From Clostridia bacterium (GTDB lineage: Bacteria; Bacillota; Clostridia; Christensenellales; Borkfalkiaceae), in the NCBI GenBank assembly GCA_021205485.1, contig JAJPXK010000173.1, positions 1 through 11,844 on the forward strand: a stretch of DNA of 11,844 bases. The letters are read 5' to 3'. The notes beneath the pieces are model-generated. The model was not told the origin of the DNA, did no database searches, and saw nothing but the letters and a program-made list of their open reading frames with translations. The translations under genes and the position numbers were made by a program. Of this stretch, positions 1 to 8,082 are shown piece by piece; within the stretch, counting starts at the first letter, position 1, and every line of letters starts with the position of its first letter.

Positions 1-49
1 ACTATATTATAGCCGTTTTTTTATGCGAAAAATGGCAATTAACGGCGTA

Positions 50-3000
50 CTATGTCAAAATTATTGGTATTTCACGCAAGGTATAAATATTTACTATCAC
101 GGCGGAAATTTTTTCCTCGGGGACGCCCGTAATTTTCGCCGCCGCGCGGCGGTAAAGGTTTAGCTGAGGAGCATAGGTTTTTATTATCGCCCCGTCGCCC
201 TTTTTAGAATACTTGTAGTCTATTATTATACATTCGCCATCCCCTTCGCAGAAAAGGTCCATAACGCCCTGCACCATAACGTTGTCCGCGGCGTCGGTAT
301 TTAAAAACTCGTTGGCGGGCAGCGAACACAAAAATTCCTGCTCGCGATAGAGTTTTTTGCCTCCGAGACGACTGAAAACGTTCATAGACAGTATTTTTTC
401 GAGGTTGTCTACGTTTAAAAGGCCGACTTGCTCCTCGGTTATAAGGCCGTCCGAGGCAAATTTTTCAAGCTCGGCAGTAATGCCGTCTTTATCTTTAACA
501 TTAAAGTCGCAGAGCTGTAAATAGCGGTGATAGGCGATGCCCCTCTCCGTTCCCGTGCCGCCTTCGCCCTCGCTTTCTTCGGGGAAAAGCTCGCGGGAAG
601 CGTAGTAATCATCTTCCTGCGACTTCAATATGGCTGACGCCGAACTTTTTACTGGAAGGTCAACGCTTTCGGCATATCTGTAGGGTATTTTGTAGTGAGA
701 TCGAAGTTTTTCAAGCGTATCTTCGTCGGGTTTGCCTATCAGGGCGACTTCTTCTGAAAGTTCCTCCTCTTCGGGGGGAGGGGTAGCATCCTTTTCTAAA
801 AGGGACATATCGAGCATGCCCGCGTAGTCGTTTGAATACACGGCCGAATACGGGCTGAACGGCCTTTCCTCCTCGGCAAGGATATGAAGGCGGTACTTCG
901 CCCTTGTGCAGGCCACGTACAAAAGGTTCATCTCGTTTTTGGCCTCTTCTATCCTGCTCTCTTCGGCCTGCAACACGTTTAAAATGTTCTTTTTGCATAT
1001 CCTGCTTTGCACGTCGTACGTTTTATGCACAAAACCGTATGTCTCTGAAAGGGGCAGATTTTCGCTTTCGCCCCCGCCGAACTGCCTGCACACGTCGGCG
1101 AGTATCACTATAGGGAATTCCAGCCCCTTGGACGAGTGCATGGTCATAACTTTAACGCTGTCGCCTCCGCCGCTCTGCGTAAGCGGCACCCTGTAGCCGC
1201 CTGACTTCAGTTTTTCTAAAAACGGCCCTGTAAACAGCTCGCCCGAGGGGGTCTCGGCTTCGGCCGCAAGCCGCCTCACGTTTTTAAGTTTTACGCCATT
1301 GCCCCGCATATATGCCGATTCCATCGCCCCGTCGGCAAGCAATTTGTCTATTAAAGTCGCCGCCCCGAAAATTTTAGAAAGTCGCCTGTATTCCTCAAAT
1401 TCAAGGTAAAATTTATTTAATTTTTCCGCCGTGACGTCTTTGAAATTTTCGGCGTAATGCAGGCAGCAATCGCGGAAAGAGGGATCTTTGCCGCCCGCCA
1501 TGCGGATTTTTACGAGTTCCTGCTCGGTAAAGCCGCCTACGGGAGAGAGCATGGCCGAAGCCATAGGTATATCCTGCTCGCCGTTGTCTATGTACGACAA
1601 AATATCTATAATCTGCTTGCATTCGGGCGCGTCGCATACGTTGCCGCCCTGCGAACCCGATACGGGAAGCCCCGCCTGAGCCAGCGCACGCAAAATGCCC
1701 GCCGTGCTGTCGCCCGCGTTTTTACGCGTCAGAATACATATATCCGACGGGCGGACAGGGCGGAACTTCTTTTCTTCAAGGTCGTAAATTTCGCTTTCAA
1801 GCTCTTTGAAAATTATATCGGCAACCTTTTTGCCCTCGCGGGTAAGTTCAGCCTTTTTGGCGCTTACGCCCGTAACCGAATACACCTTTAAATCCTGCCG
1901 CGCATTTTCCTCTTCGCCCCCGAATATATGCAAAGTAACGCCTCCGCTGCCTTCGGGGTAGGCCCCGCCGCTCTTCATAACGCCGTCTTTTTTATAGTCG
2001 ATTCCGCAGGTGTCTTTAAGCATCAGGGCGGAAAACAATTTATTCACGCCGTCTATCACCGCGGGCGCGCTGCGGAAGTTAGATGTAAGCGAAAGGGCGG
2101 CAGCGTCAACGTCTTTTGCAGAAAATTCCTCTATTTTTTTAGTAAAATATACCGATTTTGACCCGCGGAAGCCGTAAATGGCCTGCTTTACGTCGCCTAC
2201 CAAAAAGAGATTATCCCCGCCGACGGCAGAAATTATCGCCTCCTGCACGGGGTTCACGTCCTGATACTCGTCAACAAAAACCTGTTTAAAGCTTGAACGC
2301 ACCTCTTTTTTAACGTCCTCGTCCTCTAAAAGTTTGAGGGTAATATGCTCAAGATCTGCGTAATCGAGCTTGCCTTCTTCCCGTTTAATCGCGGCATATT
2401 CGCTATCGAATTGCAAAACAATGTCGGCGAACGCCGCGGCGAGCCTGCCGCTTTTTAAAAAGCTTTCAAGCTCTGCCTGCCTGTCGCAAAAGTCAGAAAA
2501 TTTGTCGTAAACCTTTTTGGCGGCATCCCTCATATCGCCAAAAAGCTTGCTTTGTTCCTTCGCCGAGTCATCCTTTACCTTAGGCCTCTGCGTAGTGGCA
2601 AATTTAGGCAGCGGCTCAAAAATGTCTCGCCTCGCCTCGGCCGTACGCAGATTTTCGTCCACTTCGTCGGCGATTTTAGCGAACGCCTCAGCCTTTTCGT
2701 CTATGCAAAAGCCCTTCATAAACTCGTCAAAGTCCATTCTGGCCGCCCGGCACCTGTCCCTGTGGACGTCGGCGAGCCGCCCGCTTATCTTCGCAAAAGT
2801 TTCGGGTGTGTAATTTTTCGCCGTGTCTTCAAGCCTCCGCCTGTAGTCGGCGTAGGTTCGCGCGCCGTCGTACGCGGCCAAAACCAGCCTGCGGAGCGTT
2901 TCGTCGCTGCGTTTTTTTACATAACAGCTCAAAACAAGCATAAAATTGTCGTTCTTTTCCTCGTAGAGCCTGTCAAAAAGCCCGTCCATAGCCCGCTTTT

Positions 3001-3421
3001 TAAGCTGCTTTTCCGCCCCGTTGTCTTCAGACAGAATATCGAAAGACCCGTCTATATCCACAAGATAAAAGTGAGTACGCAAAAGGTACACGCAAAAAGA
3101 ATGTATGGTGCTTATATTGGCCGAAGGTATTTTATTTAGCTGCGTCTTAAGATGAGCCCGCTGTTCGGGGGTAACTTCGCCCCTCGCCCTGTCTATAAGG
3201 GCCGAGCGGAGCTTTTCCTTCATCTGCGCGGCCGCCTTTTTTGTAAAAGTCACCGCTAATACGCCGTCAAGGTCGCCGCCGGACTGTATATAGTCCGCCA
3301 GCCGCTCTATCATTACAAAGGTTTTGCCGCTTCCCGCCGAGGCGGAAACTATAAGCCTGCCCTCTTTTTCTATAGCGGCGGTCTGTTCGGCCGTAAGTTT
3401 TTTTTCTGCAGTTTTACTCAT
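50..3421 (-). CDS. addA: ATP-dependent helicase/nuclease subunit A (AddA)
   Basis: This is the motor and nuclease subunit of AddAB, which unwinds and resects double-strand DNA ends to prepare them for RecA loading; it acts in the cytoplasm on DNA. The 1123-residue product has UvrD/Rep superfamily 1 motifs in order: Walker A SAGSGKT with K33, motif II DEYQD at 384-388, a GDVKQAIYGFRGS motif III/IV block, MHSSKGLEFP starting at M761, and the YVACTRA motif VI with R840. The C-terminal PD-(D/E)XK nuclease follows, with H965, D1055 and the IDYK motif (D1068, K1070). All expected catalytic residues are present. It is somewhat shorter than typical AddA (about 1200-1240 residues). The ATG lies inside the end of addB (8-base overlap), with a GGGAGG ribosome binding site at 3428-3433, 6 bases upstream, which implies translational coupling. 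The family call is very secure. Confidence 0.97.
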   Translation of the reverse strand: MSKTAEKKLTAEQTAAIEKEGRLIVSASAGSGKTFVMIERLADYIQSGGDLDGVLAVTFTKKAAAQMKEKLRSALIDRARGEVTPEQRAHLKTQLNKIPSANISTIHSFCVYLLRTHFYLVDIDGSFDILSEDNGAEKQLKKRAMDGLFDRLYEEKNDNFMLVLSCYVKKRSDETLRRLVLAAYDGARTYADYRRRLEDTAKNYTPETFAKISGRLADVHRDRCRAARMDFDEFMKGFCIDEKAEAFAKIADEVDENLRTAEARRDIFEPLPKFATTQRPKVKDDSAKEQSKLFGDMRDAAKKVYDKFSDFCDRQAELESFLKSGRLAAAFADIVLQFDSEYAAIKREEGKLDYADLEHITLKLLEDEDVKKEVRSSFKQVFVDEYQDVNPVQEAIISAVGGDNLFLVGDVKQAIYGFRGSKSVYFTKKIEEFSAKDVDAAALSLTSNFRSAPAVIDGVNKLFSALMLKDTCGIDYKKDGVMKSGGAYPEGSGGVTLHIFGGEEENARQDLKVYSVTGVSAKKAELTREGKKVADIIFKELESEIYDLEEKKFRPVRPSDICILTRKNAGDSTAGILRALAQAGLPVSGSQGGNVCDAPECKQIIDILSYIDNGEQDIPMASAMLSPVGGFTEQELVKIRMAGGKDPSFRDCCLHYAENFKDVTAEKLNKFYLEFEEYRRLSKIFGAATLIDKLLADGAMESAYMRGNGVKLKNVRRLAAEAETPSGELFTGPFLEKLKSGGYRVPLTQSGGGDSVKVMTMHSSKGLEFPIVILADVCRQFGGGESENLPLSETYGFVHKTYDVQSRICKKNILNVLQAEESRIEEAKNEMNLLYVACTRAKYRLHILAEEERPFSPYSAVYSNDYAGMLDMSLLEKDATPPPEEEELSEEVALIGKPDEDTLEKLRSHYKIPYRYAESVDLPVKSSASAILKSQEDDYYASRELFPEESEGEGGTGTERGIAYHRYLQLCDFNVKDKDGITAELEKFASDGLITEEQVGLLNVDNLEKILSMNVFSRLGGKKLYREQEFLCSLPANEFLNTDAADNVMVQGVMDLFCEGDGECIIIDYKYSKKGDGAIIKTYAPQLNLYRRAAAKITGVPEEKISAVIVNIYTLREIPIILT

Positions 3422-6400
3422 CCTCCGCCTCCCGAACGCTCCTCGTTATTTCGGCTATATCCTCGCCCGAAACGCTGTCTACCTTGCGCGCGTCCTCCTT
3501 TTCGGAAGAAAATCCGCACATACCGCCGAACTTGCAGTACTCGCATACGCCGCTGTAGGGCGAAGGGCAGATATTACCCGAAAAAATCTCTTCCGCGCCC
3601 TGTTTTGCTATAAGGCGGGAATAGCCTAAAAAGTCGCCGAAAACTTCTGTCGGCATATTGGTTTTAGGCTTTCTGCCGCCAAGTTTCGCGTTTATATACT
3701 TGCTCTTTTCCGTCCCGACGCCCCTGTCGGAGGCCTTTACCACGCCCTCGCTCGCATCCATAAAACCCTGAAGGGTGAATACGCCGTCTTCGTCTTTATA
3801 ATCCAGATTCGCGGGGAAGTAATAGGCCCCCGCGGCCCTGTTTTCGCCCGCCGCGGCCGAAAGGTAAAGGGGAAGCTGCAGTTTAATCCCCGCATAGTAC
3901 GACTCCAATTTAATATCGGTGCCGCCCGTCTTGTAGTCTATAACCCTGACCATTCCGTCTTTCGACTGGTCAACGCGGTCTATCCTGCCGCCGGCTTTTA
4001 TCCCCTGGCTTAAGGGCAAGTCGTACCACTTTTCGCAGTCCCGCACCCTGAAATCGCCCGCGAGGAGCTGTTCGCACGCCCCCGCCGCGACTTCCTGCGC
4101 CTCGTTTACCAGCCTTTCAACCATATACCTGCCGCTTAAACTTTCGCCGAGCTCGCTGTATTCGGGGGTCTTTAAAAGCTCTTCGGCTATATCCTTGGCC
4201 TCTTTTCTTACCGCCTCTTCTTCCTTTTTTATCTGCTCCTCGCCGTCAAGTCCGTCGCCGTACGTTTTAAACCGCCCGGCCATCCTTTGCAGCACGGCGT
4301 GTATAAAATTGCCCGTGTCAAGGGGGTGAACGTCGCCCTCCTTCCTCTCGGAAAGCCTTACGCCCCTCGACAAAAAGTTCTTGTACGGGCAGGAAAAATA
4401 AGTTTCCAAAAGGGTAGGCGAAACGCTGGCCTTGCCGCCTGTAAACAGCTCTTTCCCGCCCTGTATGTTTTGCTTCGGCTCGGGCGGCGTAAGCGCGGTA
4501 TCTGCGGCATATTCCCCGCCGTTTTCGCATATCACGTTGTACAGCGCCGAATTTACGTCGGGCTTTAACCCGCCGCTTGCAAGCCAGCCGAGCGCGGGAA
4601 CTTCTTCGCTGCAATAGTAAGCGAGCCCTCTTCCCGAAGCTTTGATCTGCTCTGAAGTTACGGCGGAAATATTTTTGCCGCCAGAGTTTACAAAAAATTT
4701 GCAGATATAAGGAATGATCTCGCTTCGGGTCTGTTCCTGCCCGCCCGAAGCCGCGGGGTACGTTATGTACAGGCTCTGCCTGAAGGCGCATAAATTTAAC
4801 GCCACCGTCTCCCTGCACCGCCTGTTTACCTGCGCTATTTTAGGCGATATCTGCAGATTGAGCTTTTCAAGCGAAGATATCTCCCTGTCGGTCAAAAGGG
4901 CGGTATCCGCCCCCGCGGGCGGCACCGCGTCGGTAAGCCCGCACGCGAACACAACGTCGCTGCCCGTGTTTACCGTGGTTGAAATGTCGCCTACGAACAC
5001 CGCGTCGGCCTTAGGCGGTATAAGGGAAATTTCCGCCGCGGAAAAGCCGCTTTTTACAAGCTTTTTGTACTCCCTCGCCGAATATTTTTCGCGGGGCACC
5101 ACCTCGCGCGCTTCGTCTATGACCGAAGTCACGGCGTCGTACGCCCTTAAGTAGAACTGCGACTGCGCGGGGTAATCGTTTTCACAGCTTTCCGCAAGTT
5201 CTTCAAGTATGTTTTTGCAGTCAAAAAATTCAAGTAATTTGAGGATACCCGCCGTCCAATCGGCGATATCCGCCTTGTTTTTAGGCAGCAGGCTCAGCCC
5301 CTCTAAAAATCGTTCCCGCACCGCTGTAACAGCCTTAAAATCAAAGCCTAAGGCCGAGCAGGCGCTCTCGGCGGGCTGCCTTTTTACCCCGCCCCTGTAA
5401 TTGGCGCACCTCAACAGGTAGTTGCGGAATATATCCCTCTCTTTTTGCGAAAGCCCGAACAAAAAACTGCCCGTAACGCCGTTTACGTCCGAAGGGGCGC
5501 AGCCGCCCGCTACGCACTCTATATAGTCGCACAAAAACTGCGTAAGGGGGTGTCCCTCTATCTTACGCCTTTCGTCCACGTAGTAAGGTATGCGGTAGCT
5601 TGAAAACACCCTTGCGAGGGTCTCCCTCGCGTAGTCGGCGTTCGGCAGCATTACAGAAATTTTTGCGTACCTTACGCCGTCGTCTATAACGTGTTTTTTT
5701 ATGTTCGCGGCGATAAATTCCATCTCCTGCGTCTCGTCCGCGCCCTCGAATATATGCACGCAATCGGTCCTGACGCCCTCTTTATTGAAGCTCTGCGGCT
5801 CAAACAGGTTTTGCCTTATGTACTCCGCCTCTTTTTTCAGCGAGCTTTTAAGCATAATCTGCCTGCAGCCGCCGTACTCCTTTGCACAGCCGTAGAATTG
5901 CGCGTGAGCCTCGTTGGCGTAGATATCCTGTTCGCCGCCCGTAAACAGGCCGTAGACGTCGGCCCCCGCCCGCATGCACGCCTTTACGCACTGCAGGGTG
6001 GTGCCGGTAAACGCCTGGAAGCCTAAAAGCACGATATCCGCCCCCGCTGTTTTGCCGCTCGAGCAGATTGCGTCGGGCAGAAGCCGCAGGTACATATTTC
6101 TGTCGGTCCTGCCGCTCTCTTTAAGAAATTTTACATATTCGGTATATACAAGCGAAATATCGTGAAGCTTGTCAGAAAGCAAAGGCGAGCCCGCGTCTAA
6201 CGAAACAAGCTCCTCTATGTTTATTCCCGAGGAGTACAGTATGGCTATGGTGTCGTAAAGCGACTGAGCCGCGGACGACGCCGAAAGCCTTTTAAAAAGA
6301 CGCATCCTGTCTTTATTGGCCTCTATTATGGCCCGTATCGCCATAGCCGACCCCTGGCTGGAGAGAACGGTTAAGTCCGAACCCCTCTCATTGGACAAAA

Positions 6401-6593
6401 ATCGGGCGAAGGTATACACGGACGTGTTGAAAGACCCGCCTACTACGGCGCATACCGTGCGTTCGGCTACAAGCGTAAGCCTGTCTTCGCAGAATATGAC
6501 CGTGCGTTTTAAAGCCTTCTCGTTTGCGGCTATAAGATTTTTAAGCCCGCCAAGCTCATCTAAAAGAGTAGGGGCTATCAAAGAATAAATCAT
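3414..6593 (-). CDS. addB: ATP-dependent helicase/nuclease subunit B (AddB/RexB type)
   Basis: This is the partner subunit of AddA. In the known complex AddB supplies the second nuclease, an iron-sulfur clamp and the Chi-scanning, inactivated helicase fold. With the ATG at 6593 it has 1059 residues, a usual length. The C-terminal nuclease is visible: H765, D872 in GRIDRVD, and the IDYKTG motif with D886 and K888. The four iron-sulfur cysteines are C735 (SCPYKNF), C1017, C1020 and C1026 (CX2CX5C), matching the spacing in Bacillus AddB. The N-terminus has no GxxGxGK(S/T) Walker A, so ATP binding by this subunit is doubtful, as in RexB-like members. An upstream in-frame TTG at 6614 would add 7 residues. 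I prefer the ATG because a perfect -10 (TATAAT) at 6600-6605 sits within that extension, so the extension would probably not be transcribed. No Shine-Dalgarno precedes the ATG. It is first in the addB-addA operon. Confidence 0.95.
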   Translation of the reverse strand: MIYSLIAPTLLDELGGLKNLIAANEKALKRTVIFCEDRLTLVAERTVCAVVGGSFNTSVYTFARFLSNERGSDLTVLSSQGSAMAIRAIIEANKDRMRLFKRLSASSAAQSLYDTIAILYSSGINIEELVSLDAGSPLLSDKLHDISLVYTEYVKFLKESGRTDRNMYLRLLPDAICSSGKTAGADIVLLGFQAFTGTTLQCVKACMRAGADVYGLFTGGEQDIYANEAHAQFYGCAKEYGGCRQIMLKSSLKKEAEYIRQNLFEPQSFNKEGVRTDCVHIFEGADETQEMEFIAANIKKHVIDDGVRYAKISVMLPNADYARETLARVFSSYRIPYYVDERRKIEGHPLTQFLCDYIECVAGGCAPSDVNGVTGSFLFGLSQKERDIFRNYLLRCANYRGGVKRQPAESACSALGFDFKAVTAVRERFLEGLSLLPKNKADIADWTAGILKLLEFFDCKNILEELAESCENDYPAQSQFYLRAYDAVTSVIDEAREVVPREKYSAREYKKLVKSGFSAAEISLIPPKADAVFVGDISTTVNTGSDVVFACGLTDAVPPAGADTALLTDREISSLEKLNLQISPKIAQVNRRCRETVALNLCAFRQSLYITYPAASGGQEQTRSEIIPYICKFFVNSGGKNISAVTSEQIKASGRGLAYYCSEEVPALGWLASGGLKPDVNSALYNVICENGGEYAADTALTPPEPKQNIQGGKELFTGGKASVSPTLLETYFSCPYKNFLSRGVRLSERKEGDVHPLDTGNFIHAVLQRMAGRFKTYGDGLDGEEQIKKEEEAVRKEAKDIAEELLKTPEYSELGESLSGRYMVERLVNEAQEVAAGACEQLLAGDFRVRDCEKWYDLPLSQGIKAGGRIDRVDQSKDGMVRVIDYKTGGTDIKLESYYAGIKLQLPLYLSAAAGENRAAGAYYFPANLDYKDEDGVFTLQGFMDASEGVVKASDRGVGTEKSKYINAKLGGRKPKTNMPTEVFGDFLGYSRLIAKQGAEEIFSGNICPSPYSGVCEYCKFGGMCGFSSEKEDARKVDSVSGEDIAEITRSVREAEDE
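3422..3433 (-). promoter_or_regulatory. Ribosome binding site of addA inside addB
   Basis: Read on the minus strand, GGGAGG (3428-3433) lies 6 bases before the addA ATG, and a second GGAGG directly abuts the ATG. Both lie in codons for the last residues of AddB. This fixes the addA start at 3421 and suggests that translation of the two subunits is coupled. Confidence 0.75.
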
Positions 6594-6628
6594 AGGATTA
6601 TTATACCACGCCAAGGTGAAATTTTAAA
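6594..6628 (-). promoter_or_regulatory. Promoter of the addBA operon, predicted leaderless
   Basis: On the minus strand, a -35 of TTTAAA (6623-6628, 4 of 6 consensus) is followed after 17 bases by a perfect TATAAT (6600-6605), preceded by TGG, which gives an extended -10. Only 6 bases separate the -10 from the ATG at 6593, so initiation at the usual distance would fall on the A of the start codon. No purine-rich ribosome binding site is present. Assigned from sequence only. Confidence 0.6.
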
Positions 6629-6647
6629 GATTTTAGGCGCAAAAGTT

Positions 6648-6676
6648 TTTACAATTATAAATTTATATGTTATACT
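6648..6676 (+). promoter_or_regulatory. Promoter of the lipoprotein gene
   Basis: TTTACA (6648-6653, 5 of 6 consensus), a 17-base spacer and TATACT (6671-6676, 5 of 6), with TGT immediately before the -10 (extended -10). Transcription would begin near 6683, leaving a leader of about 60 bases. The -35 boxes of this promoter and the divergent addB promoter are about 20 bases apart. Confidence 0.65.
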
Positions 6677-6708
6677 TAAGTTGATTTACTTAACAAATTA
6701 TATTGCCG

Positions 6709-6725
6709 AAAGCCCCGAGGGCTTT
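6709..6725 (+). other. Small perfect hairpin in the lipoprotein 5' leader
   Basis: AAAGCCC and GGGCTTT form a 7-bp perfect stem around a CGA loop, followed by one more T and then AA. It lies between the predicted transcription start and the ribosome binding site (AGGA, 6734-6737). It resembles a terminator stem but lacks a real T tract. It might be an attenuator, an mRNA-stabilising stem or a relic; the sequence does not decide. Confidence 0.45.
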
Positions 6726-6743
6726 TAACCAATAGGAAAATTC

Positions 6744-7943
6744 ATGAAAAAGATTTTTAAATTTTTAGCAGTTTCGGCGGCGGCCGCGTGCGCCGTTACG
6801 TTCGCGGGCTGTTCATCCTCTACAACAAGCACGTCAAGCCTCGATTCGTACTGGTTTATTTCAGTTTACCCGAGGATACAGAACACCGCGTTCGGCACCG
6901 AAGAAAAACTTGTGTACGACGTAACCCTTCAGGCGGCGGAAGAAAGCACCCTCAACGATTATTACCATATAGAACTTGACGAAACAAAAACTCATACCTA
7001 CACCACTTGTTTCGGCGTAGGTATGTACGACTGGAGCGACAACTCGTTTGAAAAAATCACCGACGAAAATAAGGATGATTATAAAAACGGAAACAACTAT
7101 ACGTTGAGCGATAAAGAAAATCAGGAATTTGTATATTACCTTGAAACAGAACTTGTATTTTCAGGCGAGTATGTATACGACGCTTCAACAGAAGCGTCAA
7201 CCAGCGTAGAGTTTGACAATACAATTTCTACTGTCACTTTCTTCCGCGCGGCGTATTACGACATGACTCCTATTTATAGTTACACCGAAGCCTATACAAT
7301 GGCGCCTATGAACTATCAGCCTTCAACCAAAGAAGATATGTGCGACCAGCTTGACTATACCTACAAAATCCAATACGATAAAGACTGCTCTGAGGCCGTT
7401 GTCGCATATACAAATAATATTGACGAAAAAGAAAATAAATCTTACACGGTTGACTTAAGCGAGGCCGAAAATACTTTTTTTGACAACAACGAGCTTTACA
7501 TGGCCCTCAGGGGAATGAACCTTTCATCAAGCTTTTCCGAAACGTTGAGCCTGCTTATACCCGCCGACGGCGGCATTACCGACGTATCTGTAGCGGGATC
7601 GTCTACGGCGGAACTTGACACCTCATACGCAACGCAGAGTAAAATTTATAACGCCCTTGCAGATAAGTACGGCGAACCCGTAACAACGAGCAGTTCGGAC
7701 AGCAGCTCCGACGACAGTACGGAAGACAGCTCGGGCAGCGGAATAACTTACAACGAAGTTACTATTTCCAACGCGTCGGGCAAAGGCGTTTCGCAGACGG
7801 CATGGTACGCGGCGGTTGAAGATACTTCTGACAACACCTACCGCGCCACGCTTTTATACCTCGCGATACCTATGAGCTACAGCTTAGGCACGCTGGAATA
7901 CACGCTTAGCGAAGTTTCTTCGGTCATCGCCCCCGACGTATAA
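6744..7943 (+). CDS. Secreted lipoprotein of unknown function
   Basis: I do not recognise the family. The 399-residue product begins with a lipoprotein signal peptide: basic KKIFKF, a hydrophobic alanine-rich stretch, and the lipobox FAGC with acylated C23. It should therefore be anchored to the outer face of the membrane. A Ser/Thr spacer follows (about 24-33), then a long region rich in Tyr, Thr, Ser, Asn and acidic residues with alternating hydrophobic stretches, suggesting a mainly beta fold. A low-complexity Ser/Asp linker at about 314-334 divides off a C-terminal segment of about 65 residues. No catalytic or solute-binding motif is visible. The start is supported by AGGA at 6734-6737, 6 bases upstream, and by the signal peptide. 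It is monocistronic: it has its own promoter and terminator, divergent from addBA and convergent with the dehydrogenase gene. Confidence 0.85.
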   Translation: MKKIFKFLAVSAAAACAVTFAGCSSSTTSTSSLDSYWFISVYPRIQNTAFGTEEKLVYDVTLQAAEESTLNDYYHIELDETKTHTYTTCFGVGMYDWSDNSFEKITDENKDDYKNGNNYTLSDKENQEFVYYLETELVFSGEYVYDASTEASTSVEFDNTISTVTFFRAAYYDMTPIYSYTEAYTMAPMNYQPSTKEDMCDQLDYTYKIQYDKDCSEAVVAYTNNIDEKENKSYTVDLSEAENTFFDNNELYMALRGMNLSSSFSETLSLLIPADGGITDVSVAGSSTAELDTSYATQSKIYNALADKYGEPVTTSSSDSSSDDSTEDSSGSGITYNEVTISNASGKGVSQTAWYAAVEDTSDNTYRATLLYLAIPMSYSLGTLEYTLSEVSSVIAPDV

Positions 7944-7988
7944 CCGAATTAGCGTAAGGACATGTAATTGAATTGATATAAATGTAAG

Positions 7989-8014
7989 AAAACGGAGGCT
8001 TGCCTCCGTTTTTT
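7989..8014 (+). terminator. Intrinsic terminator after the lipoprotein gene
   Basis: An 11-bp perfect stem (7989-7999 with 8002-8012, core ACGGAGGC/GCCTCCGT) runs into six T residues (8009-8014). The apex is the short CTTG type. It lies 45 bases past the lipoprotein stop codon. On the minus strand the stem is followed by only four T and then C, so it may also stop, less efficiently, transcripts of the convergent dehydrogenase operon, for which I see no other terminator. Confidence 0.88.
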
Positions 8015-8082
8015 GTTGCAATAAAATTTTTTGGCTTTCCGCGGTTATATTATTAGAAAAACCAATCTGCCGCCCGTTCGCT

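Noticed and set aside
1..49. Possible terminator after addA (6-bp repeat GCCGTT at 12-17 and AACGGC at 41-46)
   Set aside because: The stem is short with a 23-base loop and no suitably placed minus-strand T tract; the region is cut off by the window edge.
314..1068. Idea of a nonstandard AddA lacking parts because it is shorter than usual
   Set aside because: All helicase motifs and all nuclease residues are present in order and the reading frame is unbroken, so this is just a compact member.
1457..1891. 144-codon plus-strand frame opposite addA
   Set aside because: Antisense shadow of a certain gene, with low-complexity basic composition and no start signals.
2552..3139. 195-codon open frame on the plus strand opposite addA
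   Set aside because: It is antisense to the helicase core of AddA, whose motifs are unambiguous. The frame has no ribosome binding site and its translation is an Arg/Val/Phe-rich product with no recognisable motif. Codon bias in addA keeps the antisense frame open.
4318..5154. Open frames of 146-166 codons overlapping addB on both strands
   Set aside because: They lie wholly within the middle of addB and are Arg-rich or Ser-rich, without domains or translation signals.
6594..6614. TTG start at 6614, extending AddB by 7 residues
   Set aside because: The extension runs through a perfect extended -10 element and has no ribosome binding site; the first ATG gives a family-like N-terminus.
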